64,000 nucleotides of DNA, taken from positions 62,001 to 126,000 of the forward strand of contig NZ_JAGQAZ010000002.1 of the NCBI RefSeq assembly GCF_024345375.1, in the 5' to 3' direction. Origin of the DNA: Cyanobium sp. WAJ14-Wanaka (GTDB lineage: Bacteria > Cyanobacteriota > Cyanobacteriia > PCC-6307 > Cyanobiaceae). Positions within the stretch are counted from its first letter, which is position 1. Each line of letters opens with the position of its first letter. The translations under genes and the position numbers were made by a program. The notes beneath the pieces are model-generated. The model searched no databases, was not told the origin of the DNA, and saw only the letters and a list, made by a program, of their open reading frames with translations. Below are positions 44,110-53,508 of this stretch, piece after piece.

Positions 44110-45480
44110 CTACTTACCGATGCAGAAGCGGGAAAAGACCCGATCCAGCACCGCCTCACTCACCTCTTCTCCTGTGATTTCCCCGAGGCTGCGCACCGCT
44201 GCCCGCAGGTCGATGGTCCAGAAATCCCAGGGCAACTGCTGCTCCGCCGCCTCCAGGGAGCGGACCAAACTTTCGGCGGCGGCGGCGGCCAGATCCCGCT
44301 GGCGGGCATTGAGGGCCACCTGCAGGCCCTCCAGGGGCACGGCCCCACAGCGGCGCAACAGCTCCGTCACCAACGCTTCGCGCCCCTCGCCCGTCAGGGC
44401 ACTGAACACCACATCTGCCCTGGCTGGCTGGTCAGCCCCAGGGCCTCCATGGGCCTGCCACTGGTCCAGCTTGTTGCCGGCCACCACCAGGGCCACGGCC
44501 TCCGGCACCTGCTCCAGCAGCTCCTGGTCGGCGGCGGTCCAGCCCTCCAGCAGATCAAACAGCAGCAGCACCGCATCGGCACTAGCCAAGGCCTGGCGAC
44601 TGCGGTCAATGCCGAGTTGCTCAACCCGGTCGCTGGTGGGTCGGATCCCGGCGGTGTCCAGCAGGGTGAGGGGGACCCCCTCAAGCACCAATTCACTTTC
44701 GAGGAGATCGCGGGTGGTGCCGGGTAGGTCGGTGACGATTGCCCGCTCCCGCTGGCTGAGCAGGTTGAGCAGGCTGGATTTACCCACATTTGGGCGGCCC
44801 ACAATCGCCACCCGCAGCCCCTGGCGCAGCAGCTCCCCCTGGCGGGCCTGCTGCACCAGCTCCAGCAGCTCCGAGCGCACCTCCACCAGGGCGGCCACCA
44901 CCGCCGCCCCATCGAGGGGAGGCAGATCCTCCTCAAAATCCACCCGGGCCTCCAATTCGGCTAGCTGATCCAGCAGACGTTCGCGCTGGGCTGAAATTTG
45001 CTGCTGCAGGCCGCCATCAATTCCCGCCATCGCCAACTGGGCAGCCCGGCGGCTGCGGGAGCAAACCATTTCGCTGATCGCCTCCGCCCGGGTCAGGTCG
45101 AGGCGGCCATTGAGGAAGGCCCGCTGGCTGAATTCCCCCGGCAGGGCCCGCCGCGCCCCGGCCGCCAGCACCAACTCCAATACCCGCTGCACCGCCACCA
45201 CACCGCCATGGCAATGGAGTTCCACCACGGTTTCGCGGGTGAAACTGCGGGGCGCCCGCATCAGCAGGAGCAGGGCCTCATCCACCCGCTCACCGCTGGC
45301 TGGATCCTGCACATGGCCATAGAGCACCCGATGGCTCTCCCACAACTGCTGACCCGGCGCCGCAAATAGCCGCTGGCCGATCTCCTCCGCCTGGGGGCCG
45401 GAGATCCTTACGATCGCCACACTGCCTTCCCCGGGTGCCACAGCAGTGGCAATCGCGGCAATCGTTTCGCTGACATTCAT
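44110..45480 (-). CDS. mnmE: tRNA modification GTPase MnmE
   Basis: A 456-residue GTPase that with MnmG makes the cmnm5U34 modification of tRNA. It has an N-terminal folate-binding domain ('TIAAIATAVAPGEGSVAIVRISG', 'ETVVELHCHGGVVAVQRVLELVLAAGARRALPGEFSQRAFLNGRLDLTRAEAISE'), a G domain with P-loop 'VGRPNVGKSSLLN', 'DLPGTTRD', 'DTAGIR' and 'AGNKLDQW', and the invariant C-terminal 'FCIGK' with the catalytic Cys. It is followed by the hypothetical/nadC/grr minus-strand run. Confidence 0.97.
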   Translation of the reverse strand: MNVSETIAAIATAVAPGEGSVAIVRISGPQAEEIGQRLFAAPGQQLWESHRVLYGHVQDPASGERVDEALLLLMRAPRSFTRETVVELHCHGGVVAVQRVLELVLAAGARRALPGEFSQRAFLNGRLDLTRAEAISEMVCSRSRRAAQLAMAGIDGGLQQQISAQRERLLDQLAELEARVDFEEDLPPLDGAAVVAALVEVRSELLELVQQARQGELLRQGLRVAIVGRPNVGKSSLLNLLSQRERAIVTDLPGTTRDLLESELVLEGVPLTLLDTAGIRPTSDRVEQLGIDRSRQALASADAVLLLFDLLEGWTAADQELLEQVPEAVALVVAGNKLDQWQAHGGPGADQPARADVVFSALTGEGREALVTELLRRCGAVPLEGLQVALNARQRDLAAAAAESLVRSLEAAEQQLPWDFWTIDLRAAVRSLGEITGEEVSEAVLDRVFSRFCIGK

Positions 45481-45672
45481 GGCCCCATTTCAGCGCCGCG
45501 CCAGCCATTTGCGCAGCAAGCTCCAGGGTTGGCGGCGGGAATTTTCTGCGGCTGCTACCCGTTCTTTGGCCTGCAGATAGTGCTGGGCGTGGGCCTGGCC
45601 AGCTCCCTGCTGGGGGGCTGGCTCTACTGGCAATGGCTGGAGTGGGCGCATCGCCGCCAAAAACCGCTCTAG
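45479..45672 (+). pseudogene. Remnant of a DUF2062 membrane protein gene
   Basis: No intact frame exists, but two frames carry DUF2062 pieces. From ATG 45479 one frame reads a basic 'QRRASHLRSKLQGWRRE'. The next frame continues 'GLAAGIFCGCYPFFGLQIVLGVGLAS', the family core, then jumps to 'LGGWLYWQWLEWAHRRQKPL' and TAG at 45670. This looks like one frameshift plus an internal deletion of the domain middle. ATG 45479 overlaps the mnmE start on the other strand. It could instead be a very short gene with an unusual start, but decay is more likely. Confidence 0.55.
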
Positions 45673-45857
45673 CTGCCCTGCAAACCCGGGAAAACCATCA
45701 GGTCGATGTGGCCGCCTTCCGGATGGCGCCATTCGCGGAACTCCTCGGCCAGGGCCCGCTGCTCCCCCGCCAGGGAACTGGCCTGAAGGGATTGGAGCCG
45801 CTGGTGCACGAGATCCAGGGTGTTGTCGATCAGTTCGGCGGCTTGCTCGGAGGTCAT
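45669..45857 (-). CDS. Small conserved-looking hypothetical protein
   Basis: A 62-residue acidic protein: 'TSEQAAELIDNTLDLVHQRLQSL' (amphipathic helix), 'GEQRALAEEFREWRHPEGGHIDLMVFPG'. The regular helix and the charged 'WRHPEGGHIDLMVFP' segment look like real coding sequence, and such a small protein occurs in picocyanobacteria by my recollection, but no function is known. It lies 90 bp downstream of rel on the same strand. The stop overlaps the DUF2062 remnant by 4 bp. Confidence 0.55.
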   Translation of the reverse strand: MTSEQAAELIDNTLDLVHQRLQSLQASSLAGEQRALAEEFREWRHPEGGHIDLMVFPGLQGS

Positions 45858-45947
45858 GGCTGGGCTCCCGAAAGGATTGGTCCAGGTGTAGGCCCATTAG
45901 CTCCGGGCCGCTGTAGCGACGGGCACCCTCGGCCGGTTTCCCAAGGC

Positions 45948-48266
45948 TCAACCAATCCCACTGCGGCAAATATCGAGCACATCGGCCATCGAGGAGATCT
46001 GGTTGATGGTGGAGCTGAGTTGGCTGGCGCTGTCGAGCTCCACCCGCAGATCGATGCGGGCCGGCTTACCGGCGCTGGTACGCACCCGGGCATCACTGAC
46101 GTTGATGCGGTGATCGGAGAGGCGGGTAAGGATGTCCTTGAGGACACCAACCCGATCAAGCACCTCGATCCGCAGCTGGACCGGATAGCGGCGGTGCTGG
46201 GCCGTGGCGGCCGGATTCCAATTAACCGGTAGGCGCCTTTCGGGCGGCACGGAAACGAGGTTGGCGCAGTCCTGGCGGTGAATCGTGATTCCGTGGTTGC
46301 CCAGGGCCACCGCCCCGAGGATGGCCTCCCCCGGCAGGGCGCTGCAACAGCCCCCCAGGCGGTAGTCGAGGCCCTCCAGGCCCAAAATCGGGCTGGCACC
46401 GCCGCTGCCCCCGGGCACGTGGAACTCCTGATGGCCGGCCCCATGGGCCGCACCCACGCCCGCAGCCACCTCCTCATTGCTGGGGGTAGGGGCCGAGGCC
46501 TCACTGGCCAGGCGAAGCTCTTCGCGCAGGCGGTTGAGCACCTGGTGCAGGGTTACCCCGCCAAAACCGAGGGCGGCGAGGAGGTCTTCGCTGGCCACCA
46601 GGTTGCAGCGCTTCGCCACCTTGGCCATGGCCTCGCCATGGAGCAGGGCATCAAAGCCATCACGGCCCAATTCCCGCTCCAACATCTCCATGCCGCGGCT
46701 GATGTTCTCGTCGCGGTGGCTGCGTTTGTACCAGTGGCGAATCCGATTACGGGCCGTGGGTGTGGCCACAAAATTGAGCCAATCGAGGCTGGGATGGGCC
46801 GCCTTGGAGGTCAACACCTGCACAAAGTCTCCGTTCTGGAGGGGGGTGGCGAGGGGGCAAAGCCGGTCGTTGATTCGCACCCCCTGGCAGTGGTTGCCTA
46901 TCTCGGAATGGATCCGGTAGGCAAAATCCACGGCCGTTGATCCCTTGCGCAGGCCCACCACATCGCCATTGGGGGTAAATACAAACACCTCCTCATCGAA
47001 GAGGTCCTCCTTGATCGAGGCGAGGTAGTCGCTGCTGTCGGTGCCCCCATCGTCTTTTTGCCAATCCACCAGCTGCCGCAGCCAGTTGAAGCGTTCGGTG
47101 TCGCCGGCGGCGGCAGGGGAGCCCCCTTCCTTGTATTTCCAGTGGGCGGCGATGCCGTATTCGGCCACCTGGTGCATGTCGGCGGTGCGGATCTGCACCT
47201 CAATTGGCCGGTGTCGGCCAATCACGGCGGTGTGCAACGACTGGTAGCCGTTTGGCTTGGGCAGACCGATGTAATCCTTGAAGCGTCCTGGGATCGGCCT
47301 GAAGGTGTCATGTACCACGGCCAAGGCCCGATAACAGCCCTCAAGGTTGGGGCAAATGATCCTCAGGGCCGCCACATCGAAGATCTCGTGGAAGGCCTTC
47401 TGCTGGCGCTGCATCTTGCTCCAGATGCCATAGAGGTGCTTGGGCCTGCCACTTACATCCACACCCTCCAGGCCCACTGCCGCCAGCCGATCCCTGAGCA
47501 ATTGCACGGTGACGCCTAGGCGTTCTTCCCGCTCACTGCGCTTGGTGGCCACCTGCTGTTGCACATCCCTAAAGGCCTCGGGCTCCAGAATCTTGAAGGC
47601 CAAATCCTCCAGCTCCCACTTGAGCCGGCCAATGCCCAAGCGATTCGCCAAAGGGGCATAGATCTCCCGGGTTTCCCGGGCGATGCGCAGCTGCTTTTCG
47701 GGTTTGAGCGCCCCCAGGGTGCGCATGTTGTGGAGACGATCGGCCAGCTTCACCAGCACCACCCGGATATCGCTGGCCATGGCCAGGAACATGCGCCGCA
47801 GATTTTCGGCCTGGGCCTCGGTGTGGTTGGTGAAATGGATGCCGCCCAGCTTGGTGACGCCCTCGACCAGGGCCCTGACCTCGGCGCCGAAGTGATCTTC
47901 AATTTCGTCGGCGGTGACACCGGTGTCCTCGACCACGTCGTGGAGGAAGCCCGCCGCAATCACCCCGGCGCTGGCTCCGATGTCGCGCAGCAGGTCTGCA
48001 ACGGCAATGGGATGGATGATGTAGGGCTCGCCAGTGGCCCGGAACTGGCCCTGATGCAGCTGGAAGGCGAAATCAAAAGCCGCTGCCAGCAGGGCTTCTG
48101 AATCGATGGGGCAACTCTCGCCGCTACCCGGCGGCACATGTTCGATGCAGCGCTGAAGCCACTCGGGCAGGGCCACTTCGTAGTCGGCGGGCGACTGAAT
48201 CAGGCGCCGTTTCAGCGGGGCTGCCACCAGCTCCGCTGGCTCCAAATCGGGAACCGGCCTGAGCAT
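45948..48266 (-). CDS. rel: Bifunctional (p)ppGpp synthetase/hydrolase
   Basis: A 772-residue Rel/SpoT protein controlling the stringent response. It has an HD hydrolase domain ('YIIHPIAVADLLRDIG', 'AAGFLHDVVEDTGVTADEIEDHFG' with intact HD, 'LVKLADRLHNMRTL'), a synthetase domain ('GRPKHLYGIWSKM', 'RFKDYIGLPKPNGYQSLHTAV'), a TGS domain ('EVFVFTPNGDVVGLRKGSTAVDFAY') and a C-terminal ACT domain ('VQLRIEVLDRVGVLKDILTRLSDH'). Both catalytic domains appear complete. ATG at 48266 was chosen; ATG at 48341 would add 25 residues without family similarity. It is divergent from the ABC ATPase gene. Confidence 0.94.
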   Translation of the reverse strand: MLRPVPDLEPAELVAAPLKRRLIQSPADYEVALPEWLQRCIEHVPPGSGESCPIDSEALLAAAFDFAFQLHQGQFRATGEPYIIHPIAVADLLRDIGASAGVIAAGFLHDVVEDTGVTADEIEDHFGAEVRALVEGVTKLGGIHFTNHTEAQAENLRRMFLAMASDIRVVLVKLADRLHNMRTLGALKPEKQLRIARETREIYAPLANRLGIGRLKWELEDLAFKILEPEAFRDVQQQVATKRSEREERLGVTVQLLRDRLAAVGLEGVDVSGRPKHLYGIWSKMQRQQKAFHEIFDVAALRIICPNLEGCYRALAVVHDTFRPIPGRFKDYIGLPKPNGYQSLHTAVIGRHRPIEVQIRTADMHQVAEYGIAAHWKYKEGGSPAAAGDTERFNWLRQLVDWQKDDGGTDSSDYLASIKEDLFDEEVFVFTPNGDVVGLRKGSTAVDFAYRIHSEIGNHCQGVRINDRLCPLATPLQNGDFVQVLTSKAAHPSLDWLNFVATPTARNRIRHWYKRSHRDENISRGMEMLERELGRDGFDALLHGEAMAKVAKRCNLVASEDLLAALGFGGVTLHQVLNRLREELRLASEASAPTPSNEEVAAGVGAAHGAGHQEFHVPGGSGGASPILGLEGLDYRLGGCCSALPGEAILGAVALGNHGITIHRQDCANLVSVPPERRLPVNWNPAATAQHRRYPVQLRIEVLDRVGVLKDILTRLSDHRINVSDARVRTSAGKPARIDLRVELDSASQLSSTINQISSMADVLDICRSGIG

Positions 48267-48380
48267 CCCAACCAACGGACTGGTTGTAATCGTATGTAGT
48301 CGCCGCCACAAACACAGTGATGTGCTGGTCTGCGGATCCAAACTGGCCTAATCCAAGTGGGCCTGCTCCAAGCTGGGCTT

Positions 48381-49988
48381 ATGGCGAGGCCAGTTCTACA
48401 AATTGACAATTTGCTGGTGCGCTACCCCCAGGCAGAGCGCGCCACCTTGGCAGGCCTCAGCTTGGAACTGGAGCCCGGCCAACGGCTGGCCCTGGTGGGC
48501 CCCTCCGGCTGCGGCAAAAGCACGGTGGCCAGGGCCGTGCTGCAGCTATTACCCCCCGGCAGCAGCTGCACGGGCCAGCTGGAGCTGGGCGGCCATGACC
48601 CACGCGAAATGCGGGGCCCAGCCCTACGGGCCCTGCGGGGGGAAGCGGTGGGACTGGTCTTCCAGGACCCGATGACCCGGCTCAACCCCCTCCTCACCAT
48701 TGGCGACCACCTGGGAGACACCCTCAGGGCCCATCGGCCCCAATGGCACCGGGACGAACTGCGCCGCCAAAGCGAGGCCCTGCTCGAGAGGGTGGGCATC
48801 AACCCCAAGCGCTACGGCAGCTATCCCCATGAATTCAGTGGGGGCATGCGCCAGCGCCTGGCGATTGCCCTGGCGATTGCCCTGGAGCCCGCCCTGGTGA
48901 TTGCCGATGAGCCCACCACCAGCCTTGATGTGGCGGTGGCGGCCCAGGTGATGGCCGCCCTGAAGGAGCTCTGCGAGGAGGCCGGCAGTGCCCTGCTGCT
49001 GATCAGCCACGACCTGGCCCTGGCGGGGCGCTGGTGCGATCAAATCGCCGTGCTGGACCAGGGCCGGCTGGTGGAGCAGGGGGCCTCCCAGGAACTGCTC
49101 AGCTCGCCCCAATTCCCCCTGACCCAACGGCTGGTGGCCAAGGCCCGGGCCCGGGAAGGCGGCGAAGCCAGGCCAAAGGAGCCCAGCCCCCTGCTGCTGG
49201 AGATCGAGGCGCTGCGCTGCTGGCATCCCTTGCCCTCAGCCCCCTGGCAACAAAACTGGCTCAAGGCGGTGGATGGGGTGAACCTGCAGCTGCACCGCGG
49301 CGAAACCGTGGGCTTGGTGGGGGCCTCCGGTTGCGGCAAGAGCACCCTCTGCCGGGCCCTAATGGAACTGGCTCCGGTAAGGGGCGGCCGGATCAAGCTG
49401 CAGGGCCAAGACCTCGGCCAGCTGCGGGGCAAGGCCAGGCGCCAGGCCAGGCGGCAAATCCAGATGGTGTTCCAGGACCCCCTGGCCTGCCTCAATCCCC
49501 AGATGGTCGTGGGGGAGGCGATCGGCGATCCGCTCCTAATCCATGGCCTGACCACGGCCAGCCGGGCACGCGACCAGGCCCGCCAATGGTTGGAGGCCGT
49601 TGGGCTCTCACCGGCAGAGGCCTTTGAATCCCGATTGCCCCGCCAGCTCTCCGGCGGCCAGCAACAACGGGTGGCCATCGCCCGGGCCCTAATTCTCCAG
49701 CCCCAGGTACTGCTCTGCGATGAGAGCGTGAGCATGCTCGACGCGGAGGTTCAGGCCGATGTACTGACGCTGCTGCGGGATCTGCAGGAGCGGATGGGCC
49801 TGGGGATGCTGTTTGTGACCCACGACCTCTCCGTGGCCAGCGGCTTCTGCCATCGGGTGCTCGTGCTCGATGGCGGCAAGGTCGTGGAGGAGGGCCCCGG
49901 CTCCAGGCTGCTGCGCGATCCCCAGGCGGCGATCACCAAAAGCCTGGTGGCGGCCTGTCCGCGGCTGCCAGCCCTGGCCCAGACCTAG
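48381..49988 (+). CDS. Dual ATPase ABC transporter protein, oligopeptide/nickel (DppDF) type
   Basis: A 535-residue protein with two complete ABC ATPase domains. The first has Walker A '[10 protein letters not shown]', signature '[11 protein letters not shown]' and Walker B '[12 protein letters not shown]'; the second has '[10 protein letters not shown]', '[15 protein letters not shown]' and '[12 protein letters not shown]'. This fused DppD-DppF layout energises peptide or Ni import. No permease or binding-protein gene adjoins it, so it must work with components encoded elsewhere. ATG at 48381 was chosen. The end overlaps the convergent rluD by 4 bp. Confidence 0.93.
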   Translation: MARPVLQIDNLLVRYPQAERATLAGLSLELEPGQRLALVGPSGCGKSTVARAVLQLLPPGSSCTGQLELGGHDPREMRGPALRALRGEAVGLVFQDPMTRLNPLLTIGDHLGDTLRAHRPQWHRDELRRQSEALLERVGINPKRYGSYPHEFSGGMRQRLAIALAIALEPALVIADEPTTSLDVAVAAQVMAALKELCEEAGSALLLISHDLALAGRWCDQIAVLDQGRLVEQGASQELLSSPQFPLTQRLVAKARAREGGEARPKEPSPLLLEIEALRCWHPLPSAPWQQNWLKAVDGVNLQLHRGETVGLVGASGCGKSTLCRALMELAPVRGGRIKLQGQDLGQLRGKARRQARRQIQMVFQDPLACLNPQMVVGEAIGDPLLIHGLTTASRARDQARQWLEAVGLSPAEAFESRLPRQLSGGQQQRVAIARALILQPQVLLCDESVSMLDAEVQADVLTLLRDLQERMGLGMLFVTHDLSVASGFCHRVLVLDGGKVVEEGPGSRLLRDPQAAITKSLVAACPRLPALAQT

Positions 49989-50926
49989 CGCCGCCTGAGC
50001 ACGGCCAGCAATCGCTCAAACATCTCGGGCAGGGGGGCCTCAAACTTCAGGCGCTCCCCCGTGATCGGATGGTCCAGCCCCAGTTGCACAGCATGCAGGG
50101 CCTGGCCGGGCAGGGCCATCGGCAACTTGCGACAACGGCTGTAGGTCAGATCGCCCACGATTGGATGGCCCAGGTGGGCGCAATGCACCCGGATTTGGTG
50201 GGTGCGGCCGGTGTCGAGTTTGAAGCGCAGCAGGGAGTAGTCGCCTAGGCGCTCCACCAGCCGCCAGTGGGTGCAGGCATGGCGCCCCCCCTCGCTGACC
50301 ACCGCATATTTCTTGCGGTCGATCGGATGGCGGCCGATGTCGGCTATCACCGTGCCCTCATCGGCACTGGGCACCCCGTGGATCACCGCCAAATACTGGC
50401 GGGAGGCGATGCGCTTTTGGATCTGCACCTGGAGCTTGACCAGGGCTTCCTGGCTCTTGGCCACCACGATGCAACCGGTGGTGTCCTTATCGAGGCGATG
50501 CACAATGCCCGGCCTCATTTCGCCACCAATGCCCGGCAGGTCGGGGCAGTGGTGCAGGAGGCCATTGACCAAGGTGCCATTGCGATTGCCGGGGGCCGGA
50601 TGCACCGTGAGCCCGGCGGGCTTATTGAGCACGATTAGGTGGTCGTCCTCGAAGAGGACATCGAGCGGCATCGCCTCTGGCTTGAGATACTCCAGGGGTT
50701 CGGGGGGAGGCATCCACAGCTCAACGCTGTCGCCCTGGCGCAGGGGTGTTTTGGCGCGACCGGTGATCCCGTTGACCCGCACGTAGCCGGCATCAATGAA
50801 TTTCTGGATCCGGGCCCGGCTCTGCTCCGGCCGTTGGGCCACCAGCCAGCGGTCAAGCCGCATCGGTAGGGGCTTGGGGTATTCGAGGCCGAGCAGTTCG
50901 CCTTCGCCCTCGCCAAAGGCACTCAC
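49985..50926 (-). CDS. rluD: 23S rRNA pseudouridine synthase, RluD type
   Basis: A 313-residue enzyme with an N-terminal S4 domain ('MRLDRWLVAQRPEQSRARIQKFIDAGYVRVNG') and a catalytic domain. The Asp is D146 in 'GIVHRLDKDTTGCIVVAKS', with 'QYLAVIHG' and 'DTGRTHQIRVHCAHLGHPIVGDLTYS'. It is RluD-like by its S4 domain and motif set; exact target uridines are not proven. Its start overlaps the rbgA stop (4 bp), giving a ribosome-maturation pair. Confidence 0.93.
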   Translation of the reverse strand: MSAFGEGEGELLGLEYPKPLPMRLDRWLVAQRPEQSRARIQKFIDAGYVRVNGITGRAKTPLRQGDSVELWMPPPEPLEYLKPEAMPLDVLFEDDHLIVLNKPAGLTVHPAPGNRNGTLVNGLLHHCPDLPGIGGEMRPGIVHRLDKDTTGCIVVAKSQEALVKLQVQIQKRIASRQYLAVIHGVPSADEGTVIADIGRHPIDRKKYAVVSEGGRHACTHWRLVERLGDYSLLRFKLDTGRTHQIRVHCAHLGHPIVGDLTYSRCRKLPMALPGQALHAVQLGLDHPITGERLKFEAPLPEMFERLLAVLRRR

Positions 50927-51813
50927 GGCAACTCGAGGGCCATCGGACCCAGGAAGGCGCGGCGATAGTCGTCGAGGAGCTTGGTGGCCATGCGCACGGT
51001 GTCGCCGCTGGTGTGCTTTTCAGCCACCGCCGCCAGCCAGTTCTGGGCATCGGGGGCCCCATTTGGCAGGGCTGCCACCGCCAGGCCATAGCGCTTCTCC
51101 AGCAGGCCAGCTGCCACCCCGGCGGCCGGTATCGCCTCCAGAATTGCCAGGAGCTGCACAAAGGCCTGGGCCACGGCCTCGCTGTCGTAGGCGGCCTGGC
51201 CAATGTCGTCGCAGAGGGCCAGGCGCAGGGCGGCCTGCTGATCATCCAGCCGGGGTGGCAACACCCCAGGGGCATCGAGCAGGTCGAGGTCCTGGCCCAG
51301 GCGCACCCAGCGCAGGCTGCGGGTAACGCCGGCGCGGCGGGCACTGTCCACCACCTTTTGGCGCACCAGGCGATTGATCAGAGCCGACTTACCCACATTC
51401 GGGAAGCCCAGCATCAGCGCCCTAACCGGCCGCGGTTTCATGCCCCTGCCGGCGCGACGCGCATTGAGGGCCGCCCCGGAGCGAATTGCGGCCTGCTGCA
51501 GCTGCTTAACGCCCGTGCCGACCTTGGCATCACACCAGCAGGGCTTGATCCCATCGGCGCGAAACCAGGCATCCCAGGCCGCCCGGGCGGCCGTTGGCAC
51601 CATGTCGAGGCGGTTGAGCACCAGGATGTGCTGCTTGCCTTCGATCCAGCGCTGGAGCCGGGGGTGGCCGGTGGAGCGGGGGATGCGGGCGTCGCGCACC
51701 TCGATCACCAGGTCCACCTTGGCCAGGTGGGCACTGAGGGCCTTCTCCGCCTTGGCGATATGGCCCGGGTACCACTGAATCGCTGGAGCAGCGGCACTGA
51801 GCAGGTCGCTCAC
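50923..51813 (-). CDS. rbgA: Ribosome biogenesis GTPase RbgA (YlqF)
   Basis: A 296-residue circularly permuted GTPase of late 50S assembly. The order is G4 'LVLNRLDMV', G5-like, then G1 'LGFPNVGKSALINRLV', G2 and G3 'DLLDAPGVLPPRL', as expected of YlqF. The opening 'AIQWYPGHIAKAEKAL' is the family signature, with a C-terminal helical rRNA-binding domain. ATG at 51813 overlaps the usp stop by 4 bp and its own stop overlaps rluD, so usp-rbgA-rluD form a coupled unit. Confidence 0.95.
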   Translation of the reverse strand: MSDLLSAAAPAIQWYPGHIAKAEKALSAHLAKVDLVIEVRDARIPRSTGHPRLQRWIEGKQHILVLNRLDMVPTAARAAWDAWFRADGIKPCWCDAKVGTGVKQLQQAAIRSGAALNARRAGRGMKPRPVRALMLGFPNVGKSALINRLVRQKVVDSARRAGVTRSLRWVRLGQDLDLLDAPGVLPPRLDDQQAALRLALCDDIGQAAYDSEAVAQAFVQLLAILEAIPAAGVAAGLLEKRYGLAVAALPNGAPDAQNWLAAVAEKHTSGDTVRMATKLLDDYRRAFLGPMALELP

Positions 51814-52184
51814 GGCACCACCAAAACGGGGCAGGGGGCCAACTGGATCACCCTGGCGGCCGTGCTCTGGTGATCGTTTTCCAGGCTGATGCCGCGGGTG
51901 CCCATCACGATCACATCGGCATTGATTTCATCGGCCACATCACCAATCACAAAGGCGGGTTTGCCCTCCCGCTCAAGCACCTGACAGGGCACCCCGGCCC
52001 CTTCAAAGCTGGCCTTGGCCTCGGCCAGAAAACGGGCCACCTCGTCGGGATCGTCCTGGCCGGGCTCGACCACTGAAAGCAACACCAGGTCGCTGCTGTG
52101 CTGCTGCACCAGCTGGAGGGCCACCGCAGCCGTTTCCCGGGCCTGGCGGCTGCGATCAATGGGGAACAAAACGGTGGCAAACAT
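51810..52184 (-). CDS. Universal stress protein
   Basis: A 124-residue UspA-domain protein. It starts '[24 protein letters not shown]' and has the nucleotide-binding 'VIVMGTRG..' (G2xG-like, '[31 protein letters not shown]'). It probably binds ATP; its function in stress tolerance is general. ATG at 52184 was chosen; the open frame beyond it lacks family similarity. It is divergent from pgk with a 96-bp gap and coupled to rbgA. Confidence 0.92.
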   Translation of the reverse strand: MFATVLFPIDRSRQARETAAVALQLVQQHSSDLVLLSVVEPGQDDPDEVARFLAEAKASFEGAGVPCQVLEREGKPAFVIGDVADEINADVIVMGTRGISLENDHQSTAARVIQLAPCPVLVVP

Positions 52185-52233
52185 CTTGTAAAGGCAAAAC
52201 CAGTGGCGAAGCGGGAATTTGGGGAAAACCGAA

Positions 52234-52257
52234 GCCAGGGGGCTAGCCTCCCCCGGC
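52234..52257 (+). other. Hairpin in the pgk 5' leader
   Basis: GCC-A-GGGGG (52234-52242), loop CTAGCCT, CCCCC-GGC (52250-52257): an 8-bp stem with a one-base bulge, 23 bp before the pgk ATG. It could influence translation or mRNA stability. The same segment is in the divergent spacer with usp. Confidence 0.45.
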
Positions 52258-52280
52258 AATTCCGTTACTCCTGCAGCCCC

Positions 52281-53486
52281 ATGGCGAAGCGTTCCCTGGC
52301 CAGCCTGACAGCCGATGACCTCCGTGGAAAGCGGGTGCTGGTTCGGGTCGACTTCAACGTACCGCTCAACGACTCCGGCGCCATCACCGACGACACCCGC
52401 ATTCGGGCAGCCCTGCCCACGATCAACCACCTCACGGCCCATGGCGCCAAGGTGATTCTGGCCGCCCACTTCGGCCGTCCCAAGGGTCAGGTGAATGAGT
52501 CGATGCGGCTCACCCCCGTGGCAGCCCGCCTGGCTGAACTGCTCGGCAAAACCGTGGTCAAAACCGACAGCTGCATTGGCCCCGACGCCGAAGCAAAAGT
52601 GGCTGCCATGGCCGGCGGTGATGTGGTGCTACTGGAAAACGTGCGCTTCTTCGCTGAAGAAGAAAAGAACGACGCCGGCTTTGCCCAGAAACTGGCAGCC
52701 CTGGCCGATATCTATGTGAACGACGCCTTCGGCGCCGCCCACCGGGCCCACGCCTCCACCGAAGGTGTGACCAAATTCCTCAGCCCCAGCGTCGCTGGCA
52801 CCCTGATGGAAAAGGAACTGCAGTACCTGCAGGGCGCCATCGATGAGCCCAAGCGCCCCCTGGCTGCAATCGTGGGCGGCTCCAAGGTGAGCTCCAAGAT
52901 CGGCGTGCTCGAAGCCCTGATCGACAAGTGCGACAAGGTGCTGATCGGCGGCGGCATGATCTTCACCTTCTACAAGGCCAGGGGCCTGGCGGTGGGCAAG
53001 AGCCTGGTGGAAGAGGACAAGCTCGAGCTGGCCAAGGAACTGGAAGCCAAGGCTGCCGCCAAGGGTGTGCAGCTGCTGCTGCCCAGCGATGTGGTGCTAG
53101 CTGACAACTTCGCCCCCGATGCCAACAGCCAAACCACCAGCATCGACGCCATCCCCGATGGCTGGATGGGCCTAGACATCGGCCCCGATTCGCTCAAGGC
53201 CTTCCAGGAGGCCCTGGCCGATTGCAAGACCGTGATCTGGAACGGCCCGATGGGCGTGTTCGAGTTCGACAAATTTGCCGCTGGCACCAACGGCATTGCC
53301 CACACCCTCGCCGATCTCAGCGCCAAGGGCTGCTGCACGATAATCGGCGGCGGCGACTCGGTCGCAGCCGTTGAGAAGGTGGGCGTGGCCGAGAAGATGT
53401 CGCACATCTCCACCGGCGGTGGCGCCAGCCTCGAACTGCTGGAAGGCAAGGTGCTGCCCGGCGTGGCCGCCCTAGATGAGGCCTAG
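52281..53486 (+). CDS. pgk: Phosphoglycerate kinase
   Basis: A 401-residue enzyme of the Calvin cycle and glycolysis (3-phosphoglycerate + ATP to 1,3-bisphosphoglycerate). It has '[32 protein letters not shown]' with substrate Arg/Asp, '[10 protein letters not shown]', '[14 protein letters not shown]', '[12 protein letters not shown]', '[17 protein letters not shown]' and '[15 protein letters not shown]', all complete. ATG at 52281 starts at MAKRSLASL. Codon choice is clean and highly biased, as expected for an abundant enzyme. Its own promoter should lie in the 96-bp gap to usp. Confidence 0.98.
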   Translation: MAKRSLASLTADDLRGKRVLVRVDFNVPLNDSGAITDDTRIRAALPTINHLTAHGAKVILAAHFGRPKGQVNESMRLTPVAARLAELLGKTVVKTDSCIGPDAEAKVAAMAGGDVVLLENVRFFAEEEKNDAGFAQKLAALADIYVNDAFGAAHRAHASTEGVTKFLSPSVAGTLMEKELQYLQGAIDEPKRPLAAIVGGSKVSSKIGVLEALIDKCDKVLIGGGMIFTFYKARGLAVGKSLVEEDKLELAKELEAKAAAKGVQLLLPSDVVLADNFAPDANSQTTSIDAIPDGWMGLDIGPDSLKAFQEALADCKTVIWNGPMGVFEFDKFAAGTNGIAHTLADLSAKGCCTIIGGGDSVAAVEKVGVAEKMSHISTGGGASLELLEGKVLPGVAALDEA

Positions 53487-53508
53487 TTTCCAGGCCTAGG
53501 CCCGGTAA

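Noticed and set aside
45490..45969. Long open frame on the minus strand between mnmE and rel (~159 codons)
   Set aside because: Its middle runs through another frame of the 62-residue gene at 45669-45857 and its end mirrors the DUF2062 remnant. The composition is Pro/Arg/Gly-rich without a recognisable domain.
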